This document shows positions 50,901 to 62,543 of a stretch of 64,000 nucleotides of DNA, in pieces; positions within the stretch are counted from its first letter, which is position 1; every line of letters begins with the position of its first letter. The DNA comes from Globisporangium splendens (taxonomy: Eukaryota; Oomycota; Peronosporomycetes; Pythiales; Pythiaceae), in assembly GCA_006386115.1 (NCBI GenBank), contig VFIW01000008.1:806001-870000 (forward strand). Direction: 5' to 3'. Below the pieces are notes generated by a model. The model made no database searches. It worked only from the letters and a program-made list of their open reading frames with translations, and was not told where the DNA came from. The position numbers were made by a program, and so were the translations under genes.

Positions 50901-52383
50901 GGGATTACTACTGGCCACACATGTACAAGTGGGTGCGCAAGTATGTGAGGACTTGCGAGATCTGCCAACGAGTGAAACCCTCTGGTTCCACGCAGGCACC
51001 ACTTCGTTCATTGGCTGTCCCATCGGACAGTTGGAAGTCTGTGAGTATGGATTTCATATTCGGACTTCCAAGAGACACACATGGACGCAACGGCATCCTT
51101 GTGTTTGTGGACCGATTCAGCAAGATGGTTCATCTTGCGCCTGTTTCGGACAAGATCTCTGCTGAGAAGACTGCCAAGGTCTTTGTAGACGTCGTATTCC
51201 GTCTGCACGGACTACCAGTCGAGATCGTGTCTGACCGTGACACCCGTTTCACGTCCAAGTTCTGGCGTGCACTGTTCGGACTTCTGGACACCAAGTTGTC
51301 CATGTCAACAGCGGCACACCCTGAAACGGACGGTCAAACAGAGCGAGTGAATCGCGTCCTCGAAGACGTGTTGCGCAGCTACGCAACGTCTTTCAAAGAG
51401 TGGAGTGAGTTTCTCCCTCTTGCCGAGTTTGCGTTGAACAACTCCACGCATGTCTCGACAGGTCACTCTCCATTTTATGTGAACTACGGCATTCATCCCG
51501 AGTGCCTGCTTCCATAATGGGTGAGGTCTCTACCTTAAGTGGGGGAGGGACTCCGGCTCATGGCAACAAGCCGAAGTCGTCTTATGACCTGAATGCTGCT
51601 TCCGAGTTGAAAGCCAATTTTGACTCGATGAAACCCCTCGACGACCTAACAAGTCGTGAGGAACAGCAAGTCGATGACTTTATCGTGAGGAGACAAGCCG
51701 TTGTGAGGTTTGTTCGAGACGCAATCGCGAAGGCTCAGGATCTGCAAAAGGAACAAGCAGACAAGAGCGGAAGGAAAAACAAGCAAGTTTATAAGATCAA
51801 TGATCTTGTATTACTTAGCACGGCGAACCTGCCTGAACATGCAGTGTCCAACTTGGGAAGCTCGAAGCTTCTGCCAAGGTTCATTGGACCGTTCAAGGTA
51901 GTGAAATGCAATGGTGATGCCTACACGCTAGACATACCTACACGCATGCGTCTACACCCGACATTTTATGTGGGTAGACTAAAGCCTTACCTTCCAAGTG
52001 GATCTGCGGATCCTGCGAGATCTTCCGCAAACGATCGAGCTGATCGTGAAGTTTCTCCACTTGATTGCGAAGAGCAAACAGCTCATCGCTCTGGAGATTC
52101 TTCTCGGCGTACAGGAGTTGTAGGACGTCGAAGGATTGGTCCTTCACTGCCTCCAACGCTTGAAGACGAGAATGGTACTCGCCACGAAGTACCTCGAGTG
52201 CCGAACCTGCCTCTTCCACAGAGCGCAAAAGGCGATCGTGAGCCAATTCACGAGACTTCTCGTTCTTCCGGAGTCGAACAAGTTCGTCCTGAACCTGTTG
52301 GAACCGTTCCTCGTAACGGGACTCCAAAGCCGAACACTGGGCAGAACCTTCTGTCAGATCGTCGATCTTCGACTCATGATCGG
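47959..52383 (+). pseudogene. Gypsy-A copy 2 pol, two frameshifts and truncation
   Basis: Three frames together cover PR (LVDTGASNNFV near 48165), RT (SYFDDIF near 49690), RNase H (VCDASDYAIG near 50155), integrase (HHCC finger 50840-50970; SMDFIFG, SDRDTRF, HPETDGQTERVNR) and the RFIGPFKVVKCNGDAYTL module. Breaks: two extra bases at about 49985 (AGTACATACGCG against AGTACACGCG) and one lost base near 51500 (CATCCCGAGTG against CACCCTCGAGTG). The end of the linker and the chromodomain are gone at 52383. The antisense strand keeps the coiled-coil end of the antisense ORF (51938-52382). Confidence 0.9.
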
Positions 52384-52918
52384 TGTAACCGGACACTTCC
52401 GAGTTACGCAGCACGGTACGTGTGTGAGGAAGCGTATGCAACGCTTTTCTCAAGGACTCTGTTCCGAGAGCGGTTGTCTGCTTCCTGCAGCGCAACAATC
52501 GGTTACCTATAGGTCTCTATAGAGTAACCGTCGATAACCAAAGGCTTTAGTTAACGGTAAAAATGGAACTGTTTATTTGTTGGAGGTTGCCCTCTATAGG
52601 ACAACCTGGATTATCTTTATGTAACTATGAACAATAGCAATCTCAAGTGTAATTACTCCCCATGGGGCAATGAGTGGCTATGAAAGACTAACGCTAGTTG
52701 TCTTATGTGATTGGATGAAATGCATGTTCAATTATATCCAATCGGAGGCGCCGTCACTCAGACTGGCTGCCGGCTCCACCGTGAAGGTTCGAGCAAGTAC
52801 GACGAACCTCATGGTTCGGTCTTAAACTTGTTGCGCGTACTCTCCGTACCGAAAGGTTCAGTTTGGTTGTGTGGCACAACACAAGTGCGTAACCATGTTA
52901 CAGTGTAACCCCGTTACA
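52384..52918 (-). repeat. Gypsy-B copy 2, 3' LTR
   Basis: 535 bp, TGTAACC...GTTACA, with several substitutions against the copy-1 LTRs. A longer C-rich PPT (CCACCCCCCCCCC) adjoins at 52919. Confidence 0.93.
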
Positions 52919-53105
52919 CCACCCCCCCCCACTTAAAGTACGAAACACTCGAAGGGTCGGTATGAGAAACGTGTGGATCTCGCGCGTGTGCGCCGAGAAA
53001 GGGGAACATTCGTGTATTCCTCGGGAAAGAGCACAGCGGCGACGCGTGCGTTAATTTCACCGAGTGTTGGCACATATAGTCACTGTGCTCGCGCACGTGA
53101 GTATC

Positions 53106-54650
53106 ATGGCCACCAACAAAGCTGTCCGCGAGAAGCTCGCGCGACAAAAAGGGGAAGGCGTCGGCACTCTCGTCGAAACTCTGCGCAAGCGCGAGGAAGA
53201 CAGAGAGGTCGCGTCGAGCGCAAGACGAACGACGGTCACCGCGGATGCGGTCGACGTGCCTGCGGAGAGCGACGGCAGGTCTGCTCTCACATCTGATAGC
53301 GCTCCTGCTATAAGCAGTGAGTTGCGATTCGGAGACCTCCCTTCCGTGAGGCCGCTGTTCGCGCGTGCTTTGGAAGAGGAGGAAGTGACTGAGGAATTCC
53401 TCGTCGTTGACAATGACGGGAGCTCGCTTGAAGACGAGGGAGCGCTCACCATGAAGCTCGGCTCCATCGACGAGTGGGTCGAGTACGAGGAGTTGCAAAG
53501 CGAGCGACACACCGCTTATCTCCACGAGCTCGAGCGAGACCCATCCGCTGACGTCTCGATGTATCGGACGAAGGAGGAAAATGACGCCGTTGAGGCTGTC
53601 AACAATCGTAAGAGGAAGCACGAAGTCCTCATTACAAACGAAGAGGCAGGAGTGCGAGCCATCGTTCACGATGAGCTCAAGTACTCACTGCCCGAAATGC
53701 CGCCGCCAGAACTATGGCCGGCTGGCAAGACCGCATCGAATCTGCTCGCGAGAGCTAGACTTTGTGCGCGGGACTATGACGCTCAATTTAAAAAATTGGC
53801 GTGAAAAGCGATTGCGGGGTGAAAATGGGGAATTGCGTATTCACCCGATCCCAGTCGTCCTCTTTGTTGGAGAGACGGAAGAAGAGTACGATGCCGACTT
53901 CATGTCGTGCATCAATAAAATTGAGGGAGGTAGCACTCGCACAGTGTCTACCGATCCGACAGCGCAACGCAGTCAACGCATGCAATTTGCAGTTGACCGT
54001 GTTCGTCTGTTTCGCTCCAAGCAGGGCGGTGGCACGCCTCTGCGAGCGGGTGGTCGCGCTGGTAACAGGCGACAAATTACTCGCGCGAATGACAGTCCCT
54101 CAGTTGCGCCTCAAAGGCGTCAACAAGATCCGGACGTCTTCGCGAAGACGCTCAGCAGGCTCCCACGAGCTCTGCGACACATCGTACCCACGCCACTTCA
54201 CAAGGTAGTGGGTGTTCCCCTTACGCCGCTGCACACGTAGCAGGCGCTCAACATGGTTGTGGCGCTGTCCCTGCTTGTCAATCAGCGGGACAGGTGGCGC
54301 CCTACTTCGCTTCAGCATCGGTGGTTGCACCAGATGCGGTGGTTCAGATGGTTCACGCGAACGCATCGTCCTTGGGGGCGCTACAGCAAGCCGTCCGTAC
54401 CCTTCGCCAGCAATATCTGGACGAAACCTCGCTGTTGAAGCAGAGGGTGACAGCGCTTGAGACGGAGCTGAAGGAAGCTCGTCAGATGCTGGAGGAGTAC
54501 CATGTCCGCGGGAAGCACTTCCACGCGAGGTACGCTCCGCGAGTGAAGACGCTTTGGGAGAGGCACAACGCGCTCGTGTCTCGATGGGCGGCGTCTGAGC
54601 CCCCTGATGAGACCGACGTTCTCCCGGACTGGGATAAAAATCCACAGTAG
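53106..54650 (+). pseudogene. Gypsy-B copy 2 antisense ORF, broken
   Basis: Homologous to 5737-7281 with the same ATGGCCACC start. One extra A near 53790 shifts the frame after ARDYDAQFK, one G is missing near 54132, and CGCAGC has become CGTAGC (stop at 54238-54240). The coiled-coil end (54294-54650) is open and ends DKNPQ as in copy 1. Confidence 0.7.
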
Positions 54651-57600
54651 CGTCATGGTAGCGCTTAAGCAAACCCACGTAGAACACGGGGTGCGTTGCC
54701 ATTCTCGTTGGGAGATCGAGCTTGTAATTCAAGTCTCCAATCTTCTCCACAACAGTGTATGGCCCGATGAATCGTGGCAACAACTTACTCCCGCTGGGGA
54801 GCGTTGTGACTGCATCGTTTGGTAGGTTTTTAATGCTTAAAAGCACTTTATCACCCACACAAAACGTTTGTTAGTTCTTTCTACCCGATTTATCGGCGTA
54901 GAGCTTTTGCTTGTCTTGCGCAGCAGCTAGTTGGTCGCATACGCGACGCAACAATGCTGCGCGCTCATCGACAAATTGGCGCGCTGCCGCGACGGCTTTG
55001 TCTTGCTTTGTCGTTGCTCTCGCAGCGCGTGCTGCAGAGAGATCTATTTCTGCGCCGGTGTGTGACACCGTGCGTCCTTCCATTCGTGGCTGACGCTCAC
55101 ACGAGCAGTCGCCTGATTCCGTCTGAGACTGGCTATTTTTAGCACGAGTACCGTAACTCGGTACCGTGGGAGAGCCATCTATAGACACACGAGTACCGTA
55201 ACTCAGTACCGTGGGTGATCCATCTTTAGGGACACGTGTACCGTAACTCAGTACCGTGCCCGACATGTCAATACTCTGCGTGCTGTCCGGTAAGACCGTG
55301 ACAGATTCGGAACGCGATCGCACAGGCGGCGCATCGCGCGCGTCCACGTGAGCGGTCGACGCCACGTCTGGTGACGGAGGTCGCGCACTCGCATCGAGCG
55401 CAGCGAGTTGCCCTCCTACCGCAGAACGTTCGACGCCCTCGAACAGAGTGGCGGGTACGCGCAGGTGCCGCAGCGAGTTAAAATAGAACGGAGTCACGGC
55501 CGTAGAGGCGTGCTCGCTGCTATTTATAGCAAACTCGACGTACGGCAGCCAGCGGCTCCAGTCGCGGGGATGATCGACAGCGATGCTGCGAAGAATATCC
55601 TCGACGACACGGTTCACGCGCTCGGTTTGCCCGTCTGTCTCGGGGTGATCGGCAGTGGACAACGCCAGATCTGTGCCGAGCAGGCGAAAGAGTTCGCGCC
55701 AAAAGGCGGCGGTAAAACGCGGGTCCCGGTCTGATACAATAGACTCGGGCAAGCCGTGATAGCGGAACACGTGCTCTAAAAATAGGCACGCCGTCTCTTG
55801 CGCAGTGACATGCTTGCGCACGGGTGCAACGTGCACCATTTTGCTCAGTCGGTCGACGAACACGACGACGCCTGTGTTGCGCGTCTTGTCTTCCGGGAAA
55901 CCGAAGACGAAATCCATGCTGACCGACTTCCAGCAATCTTGCGGAATCGGCAGCGGATGCAGCGGCGCTTTGTTCTTGCCCGCAGGCTTCACGCGCTGGC
56001 ACTGCTCGCATGAGCGTACATAATTGGCCATCCATTTGTATTGGTGTGGCCACCAAAACACATTGGACACTTGCAAGAAGGTCTTTTCACGCCCGAGATG
56101 CCCACTCGCTGGTGCATCGTGAAACTCATGCAGGATCGAAAGTTTCAGATCCTGGTCATGCGGTACATACACACGCGGGTAATCAAAGTTGGACAGTCGA
56201 TGCCACAACAACCCATCGTGGTAACTAAACCGAGCAAGCTTTGACTCGAGTTTGGCAGGCAATGACTCTTTGGACGAGCCGTCAAAGTGAGCAATCAACA
56301 AGCGACATTCATCGTCCTTTGCATAAAGCGACTGAATATTGTCCTTGAGCTTTGTTTGCACTCGACTGATGCTCAGATGCATGAGATCAGGAGTGCGCTC
56401 CAAACACAGGGCGTCAGAGCTGTCGTCAACGCTCGACTCGTAATCTGGACGGCGCGAGAGCGCGTCCGCCAGAACATTTTCCTTTCCTGGTTTGTATTCG
56501 ACCCGAAAGTTGAACTCGGAGAAGAAAGCAAGCCATCGCGCCATTCGCTGCGATAAATGGGGGGAATTAATCGCGGTCCGCAAGGACGCGTGATCCGTGT
56601 ACACAACGAACGGTGTCGCACCCAAAAGGTGGACCCTGAACTTCAAGAGGGCGTACTTGATCGCAAGCAGCTCCTTGTCGTGCACAGGATAATTCTTTTC
56701 AGCTGCCTTAAGCAGTCTGCTTTGGTATGATACGACGCGCTCATGGCCGTCATCATCCTTCTGCATCAGCGCACAGCCAATTGCAAAATCGCTGGCATCG
56801 CACACGACACTGAAGGCTTTCGTGTGGTCCGGCAACGCCAGGACAGGAGCGCGAACGAGCGACTCCTTCACGTCAATGAATGCATTCATGACATCGTTTG
56901 TCCAGTCCCACTCGACATCCTTTTTCAAGAGATGCGTGAGCGGACGGACTCTTGCCGCATAGTTGTGGCTGTACTTGTGCAAGTAATTTGCCAAGCCAAG
57001 CCACTTGCGCAAGTCCTTGACGTTCTTTGGGATCGGCCAGTCGGCGATCGCCTTGATCTTCTCTGGGTCCGCGCGGACGCCAGCTTTGCCAACATAGCAG
57101 CCCAGGATCGGAATCTCTGAGGCGCCAAAGATGCATTTCTTCAGGTTGCAATACAGACTGTTGTCTCGTAAGCACTGCAACACTGAGCGCAAATGTCTCT
57201 TGTGCACGTCAACGGCACTGAGACCTCCTTCGGCACGACTGTGCACGAAGATGTCATCGAAATAGCTCGGTGCATACGCACGATGAGGACGCAGAAGATG
57301 CGTTACCAGACGATTGAACGTCGCTGGTGCATTCTTCAAACCTTGCGGCATAACGAGCCACTCCCACAGCATCCCGCTGGGTGTGCTTACTGCCGTCAAG
57401 GGAACGTCACTCTCTCGCATGAGGATCTGATAGAACCCATCCATCAGATCCAGTGCGGAGAAAACTGTCGAGCCGCCCATGGAGTCGATCAAGACATCCT
57501 TCCTTGGGATCGGCGTTTGTGCCGGAATGGTGGCGGCGTTCAGCTTGTTGAAAGCGTGAACAATGCGCCAGCCACCAGTCGCTTTCCGCACACAAAACGT

Positions 57601-59304
57601 GGGTGAGCTATGTGGAGACTTGCTTTCTCTCACATGAACGGCGAGGGCTCGTTTCGCGAAGAACTCGTCGATTGCCTCAACCTGCTCGCGGGGCAGCGGC
57701 CATTGTCTGGTCACGCAATATTTGCTCCCGGGCTCGAGGTCAATCTCGTGCCGTACGCCACGATCAACGGGCAGGGCACTTGGCACTTTGTCGGGGAAGA
57801 CATCTTTGAACTCCCACAACAAGTCAAAGTATGGACTGCCTTTCACGGCGTCCCAGTCCTGAGCAGCAAACCGCCTCTGTTTGTCTGACTCCAAAACACT
57901 CTCATCCGCAGTGGACGAGGTGCACAGTTCGCCACGCGGAAACGCGGTGGGAACGACGATCTCGCGGATCTGATCACGCTCTAGATCCGTAAGAAAGAGC
58001 TCATAGCTCATTTCTTCGAGGGATACAATCGCCTCAGCGGTACTCGGCAGCTCATGGAGCGCCGCAGATTCAGCGAAGAACACTTCGTCTGATGCGTTTG
58101 CTTCCGGACTGCGCTTCGCGCATCTGAGCGCCACGTCAACGTGAGCGCGATCTATCGACGGATCCGAGATCCTGTCGAAGGCGCGCAGCGAAGTTGCAGC
58201 TGCATTGAGAGATGGGGCAATCATATGCGAGGCGGCCGTTTCCTCAGCAACAGATGCCAATGTACTGTCTCTCTCGCGAGCTGACAACTTGCGTCGCCCT
58301 CGTCGGTTGATGCGAACACGCGACCTCGCGGTTCTGAGCTCCAGTACTGCACCGTCAGGGTGGTACGAGCTGGTTGACGCGTGTACACCTGTACTGTCGC
58401 TGTCACTTGCGGGGGCTGGCTCGGGTGCTCTGGAGCCGCACACTTGCGCACCAGTGTCCACGTCTGGACTTCCTGGCGCTTCCGCACAAACTGGGCTACC
58501 TGCCGCAGTTGATCTCTTTGCTGGGCTCGCTGCCTCAGCGCATCTTCTAGCTGGGCTCCCTGCCACAGCGTGAGTGTTTTGAGCGGGGCTCGCTGCCACC
58601 GCGTGTCTTCCTGCTGGGCTCCCTGCCACAGCGTGTTCAAAGCTCGCATCCATTGCGTGGAAATTTTCCCGCAACCGTCGCTCTTCATCAGAGGAAGGGG
58701 TGGAGCTTCCGATTGTGCGTGCTCGCCAATCGATCCAAGGCTGATGTTTCGCCAGCCAAGGCATCCCTAGGATGAGGTCGTACTTCGACCCCATCGCTAG
58801 TACCACGAACGTTTCTTTGCAGACAAAGTCGCAAAAACTGAAAGAGAGTTCGACTTGAACCCCTTCAGTGTGTACTGCCGACCCATCGGCCAGACGTACG
58901 ATCATCTTCTCGCGCTTGCCACTGTGGACAAGTCGGTCATACGCTTGCAGACTCTGTTCCAGAGCTGCCTTAGAGACGAAGTTCTGTGACGCACCGCAGT
59001 CAACAAGAACCGTCATTTTCTTCTCATAGCCCTTCACATCGGCGCTATATACCAACATCTCACTCGGAGCCTTGTTGCCAAGAGCTCCTGGGACTAAGCT
59101 TCCCATCTGCACGACTCTAGTAGTCGGCGACGCCGAAGCTATAGAGTCTGTCTCAGTAGAGCGTCCCGCTTCTACTGAGACATTCCGTTTCCCTTTCTTG
59201 CCACAGCGGATCTGCCACCTCGATGAGCGTGGTTGCTGCGCGGCGTTTGGTAGTCCCTCGCCTGATTTCCAGTGCGAGGAGCAGACTGCCTTGGAGCGGG
59301 ACAC
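54100..59304 (-). pseudogene. Gypsy-B copy 2 pol
   Basis: The 5' part (54871-59304) holds PR (VLVDCGASQNF), RT, RNase H and IN as in copy 1 and ends at SGRKN because AAA became TAA (54871-54873). After that stop the frame continues (GDKVLLSIKNLPNDAVTT, FYVGLLKRYHDATVDFYPSP) to the chromodomain (VKWRGYDVSQSSWEP). It goes astray at REDVRILLT through a lost G near 54132. This copy shows how pol and chromodomain are joined in the intact family. Confidence 0.88.
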
Positions 59305-60332
59305 TTCGACTGATAGTGTCCTCGCTTGCCACAGTTAAAGCAGGTCACTTCGGCGCTGCTGAGATCCATTGGTGTCGGACCATGGAAGCGCCGCTCATTC
59401 GTGACTGCTCGGTGGCTGTGATGCGCACCGTTGTGGCGGCCAGCGTTCCAATCAGGTCGGCTGACTCTGAACGATTGCTGCTCAACGAGCGCAATGCGGA
59501 TCGCATCTTCCATCGTGGCCGGCAAGCGTCGGTACAACTCCTGACGCGCCGGTCCACTGTTGAGGCCGTTGAGAAACGCAGGCACTTTCACAGACTCAGG
59601 CAAAGGACTGGTCGTGATCGCCGCGCACAGGCTTCTCATCTCCTGGATGTATCATTCCAGTGAGAGCTTCCCTTGTCTCAAGGAGAAGAAACGACCTTGC
59701 AACAGCACTTCGTTGTTCGGAGGCTGATACATGGCGGTGATTCTCGCACGGAAAATATCCCACGTGTCGAATGCACACTCATCGGCGAGCAACGTCGAGA
59801 ATGCCCATTCCGACGCTCGACCGCGCAGGTTCGAGATGGCGTAAGACACCATCTGCTCGTTGCTGTCGATGAGCTGAGCCTTGGCGCAACGCTCCACGGC
59901 GAGTAGCCAGTGGATGAGCTTGTCGCCATCCGCACCATCGAATTTCGGAGCGTCGATCTTGACAGCTCTTGGGCGGGGAGTTTGGGACGTGGGTGTCTGA
60001 GGCGCAGAAGCCGCACTCGACAAAGACGTGGCTGCACCAGCAACCACAGATACCACTCGCTCGAGCGCTTCGCGCGACTCAGCAGCTGAGCGCAGCATCT
60101 CTGCGGTCAAGCTTGCGGTGGCTTGCATTTGTGCTTGCGCACTTCGCTCTCCTTCGAGGCGCTGAGCGTTCGAGAAGTTCTCGAACTGCTCGAGTCGAAA
60201 GATTTGCTGTTCCGGCGACGCCGAGAGCACGTCTAGAGCGACTTGGTCGCCTAGAGCTTGTGCCATTCGGGTCAGCACACTCCGGTGTTCAGCCGAGAGG
60301 TGCGGGAACTGCGCAGGGTCAATTGACGCCAT
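59172..60332 (-). pseudogene. Gypsy-B copy 2 gag with nonsense codon
   Basis: Near-identical to 11804-12964. ATG at 60332 (MASIDPAQFPHLSAEHRSVL). After KLSLE the codon CGA has become TGA (about 59651-59653); the rest, including the CCHC knuckle CFNCGKRGHYQSKC and the G GGA AAC heptamer (59187-59193), is intact. Confidence 0.88.
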
Positions 60333-60404
60333 TATGAATCCTTGAGGAAGCGATTCAGGCAGTCACCTCTGCCGGGTCGTAGATTGACTAATAGTGCTAC
60401 CAGT

Positions 60405-60953
60405 TGTAACCGGACACTTCCGAGTTACGCAGCACGGTACGTGTGTGAGGAAGCGTATGCAACGCTTCTCTCAAGGACTCTGTTCCGAGAGCGGTTGCCT
60501 GCTTCCTGCAGTGCAACAATCGGTTACCTATAGGTCTCTATAGAGTAACCGTCGATAACCAAAGACTTTAGTTAGCGGTAAAAATGGAACTGTTTATTCG
60601 TTGGGGGTTGCCCTCTGCAGGACACCCTGAGTTATCTTTAGTTCACTATCTAGCATAGTGCACTTCCGCTCATTTCAATGTGAGCATAAGTGAATGGCTC
60701 TGGATTGCCGTGTTATTCAATTGGTCTAAAAGCATATAGTTTTAGCCTATGAGAGTCGTGTCTGTGACCGACCTCTAATCAGAGTAGCTTGGCTACCTTT
60801 GTGGTTCGAGTAAGTGCGGCGAACCTAATGGCTCGGCTGCTTTGGTGTTTCTCGTAACTAAGTACGGAAACTTTAGTTGCATGCGGACTTAGTCCAATGT
60901 CAACGGATTGAGCTAAGTTGCTGTGGTGTAACTTAGCGTGTGACCCCGTTACA
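60405..60953 (-). repeat. Gypsy-B copy 2, chimeric right LTR
   Basis: Bases 60405 to about 60595 match the standard LTR. From there the sequence departs (GGACACCCTGAGTTATC, ATCTAGCATAGTGCACTTCC) and only the terminal CCCCGTTACA and scattered motifs (TTCGAGTAAGTGCG.CGAACCTAATGG) recall it. Length 549 against 535. A second LTR subfamily seems to be joined here. Confidence 0.75.
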
Positions 60954-62543
60954 CTTTTCACGCATCAAGATTTGATAGAACCCATCTCTCAAATCGATCG
61001 TACTAAAGATAGTACTACCTTGCATGCTGTCAATGATGACATCTTTGCGAGGTATCGGCATTTGCGCCGGGATTGTTGCCGCATTCAACTTGTTGAACGC
61101 ATGCACGATCCTCCAACCTCCTGTGGCCTTTTTCACACAGAAGGTGGGGCTGCAGTGCGGAGAGTTCGACTCGCGCACTTGGCCCGCTTTACGACGAGCT
61201 TCAAAGAACTCGTCGATCACCTTGACTTGCTCTCGAGGCAGTGGCCATTGCCTCGTGACGCAGTACTTTGTTCCCGGCTTGAGATCAATCTCATGCCGAA
61301 CTCCTTTGTCTGTCGGAAGACGACTGGGAACTTCTTCTGGGAATACGTCTTCGTACTCCTTCAATAGTCCGTAGAATGGACTGTTCTTCAGAGATTCCCA
61401 TCCCTGAGCCTGAAATCGTTCCTTTTTGGTCGGCTCGTCGAGCACAACAGTGTCCATCACTGATGACGACGCAAGGAAACATTCATCGAGTGGGTGTCTC
61501 TGTACTGCCGACTCGGCATTGCTCGATTCCTGAGGAGCAATGTAGCATATCTGCTCGAGGGTGCCTCGATGCAGTTCTTTCACGAACCGTTTCTGGCTCA
61601 TGACGGGTAGCGTTACCACTTCCGAAGCGTCCTTCGGAGGGTCTTCTAATGCCATCTCATGAATATGAGATCCATCTTCATCAGTGACCATGACACTGAT
61701 GACTTCGCACGAGGAGCCTTGATCAGAGGTCTCCATTGGTGGTGCTTTTCCTTCGTCATCGCTCTTCTGTACAGAGCGATGGACTTCCGAAGTCTGTCCT
61801 TTAGACTTTCGGGTGGCTTCGCCTTCGGACATCGTGCTAAGGGGGCCATCGCACACCCTTGCATCATGTTCGCTTACCGCCAGCGCGTTGCGCGCCGACG
61901 GGCGGTTAGCCTTGTTCCACTTCATAGCGGGGTAACTGATCGATTGTTGATTCCAATCGATGATCGGCTGATACTTCTTCAGCCATGGCATTCCGAGGAT
62001 GACATCGAACTTGTCATCTAAATCCAGCCAAATGAAGTCTCCTTCCATTTGGCGTCCATCATGCGTGACACGAAGCCGTGTCACGTGTTTCTCCGTCGTG
62101 ACGGTGGCGCCTGTTGCCAACCGCACGGTGATCTTCGACTCGGAGGAACGTGATTCCTCCGAAATTACTCTCGCTAGCGCACGGGCGACATGCGATCGAA
62201 CAAAGTTGTTCGACGCACCCGTGTCTAGCAGTGCCCGCAGAGGGGTCGTAAATCCCTCTACGGTTATCTCAAGTTGGATGAGTCGATCTCTCGGCTCCTC
62301 CGCAGTCGTGGTAGTCCAGCAGCGCGCGTCGTGCACGCTGGGGGCTTGCGTCTCGTGCACCACGATCACACCAGACGCATATTCGCCAGTAGAGCGCCCC
62401 GCGTCTACTGGTGGTTGACGTTTTTTTATTCTTCGCGCGTTGGACGCGAAGAAGTCGTCCGATGTGTGTCTCGGACGCAGGGAGCGGGCTGCGCCGCTCG
62501 GCACTCGTATTGAAAGTGCCCCAGTTTCTGGCAGCGGTGGCAC
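60954..62543 (-). pseudogene. Gypsy-C pol, truncated in RT
   Basis: The pol frame overlaps gag in -1. Protease: ALLDTGASNNFVRSHVARAL and DVILGMPWLKKYQPIIDWN. A linker follows, then RT fingers (VRHEIDLKPGTKYCVTRQWP, KSPHC-type NSPHCSPTFCVKKATGGWR, FNKLNAATIPAQMPIPRKD) ending at DLRDGFYQILMREK, where Gypsy-B LTR takes over. The catalytic YxDD and all later domains are missing. Confidence 0.88.
62420..62426 (-). promoter_or_regulatory. Gypsy-C slippery heptamer A AAA AAC fused to a stop codon
   Basis: The gag frame reads GAA GAA TAA AAA AAC GTC AAC CAC CAG TAG. The heptamer is in the right phase, but its first A is the last base of TAA (62428-62426). A second stop lies five codons on, at the spacing seen in Gypsy-A. 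The TAA would end translation before the slip. Confidence 0.7.

Larger units (their letters stand above)
46156..52383 (+). mobile_element. Gypsy-A copy 2, 3'-truncated
   Basis: Plus-strand copy with 5' LTR, PBS, intact gag and pol broken by two indels. It ends inside the linker before the chromodomain, where Gypsy-B LTR starts (ATCGG then TGTAACC). No 3' LTR is found to the right. It is opposite in orientation to copy 1, with the 1.2-kb spacer between them. Confidence 0.92.
52384..60953 (-). mobile_element. Gypsy-B copy 2, degenerate, with unlike LTRs
   Basis: Same order as Gypsy-B copy 1. Flanks ATCGG (left) and CTTTT (right) do not match. The left LTR (535 bp) is the standard type; the right LTR (549 bp) is standard only for about its first 190 bases. 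The left flank is Gypsy-A pol, the right flank is Gypsy-C pol. Internal lesions: CGA to TGA in gag, AAA to TAA in pol, a lost G near 54130 in the chromodomain, and several breaks in the antisense ORF. Confidence 0.9.
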
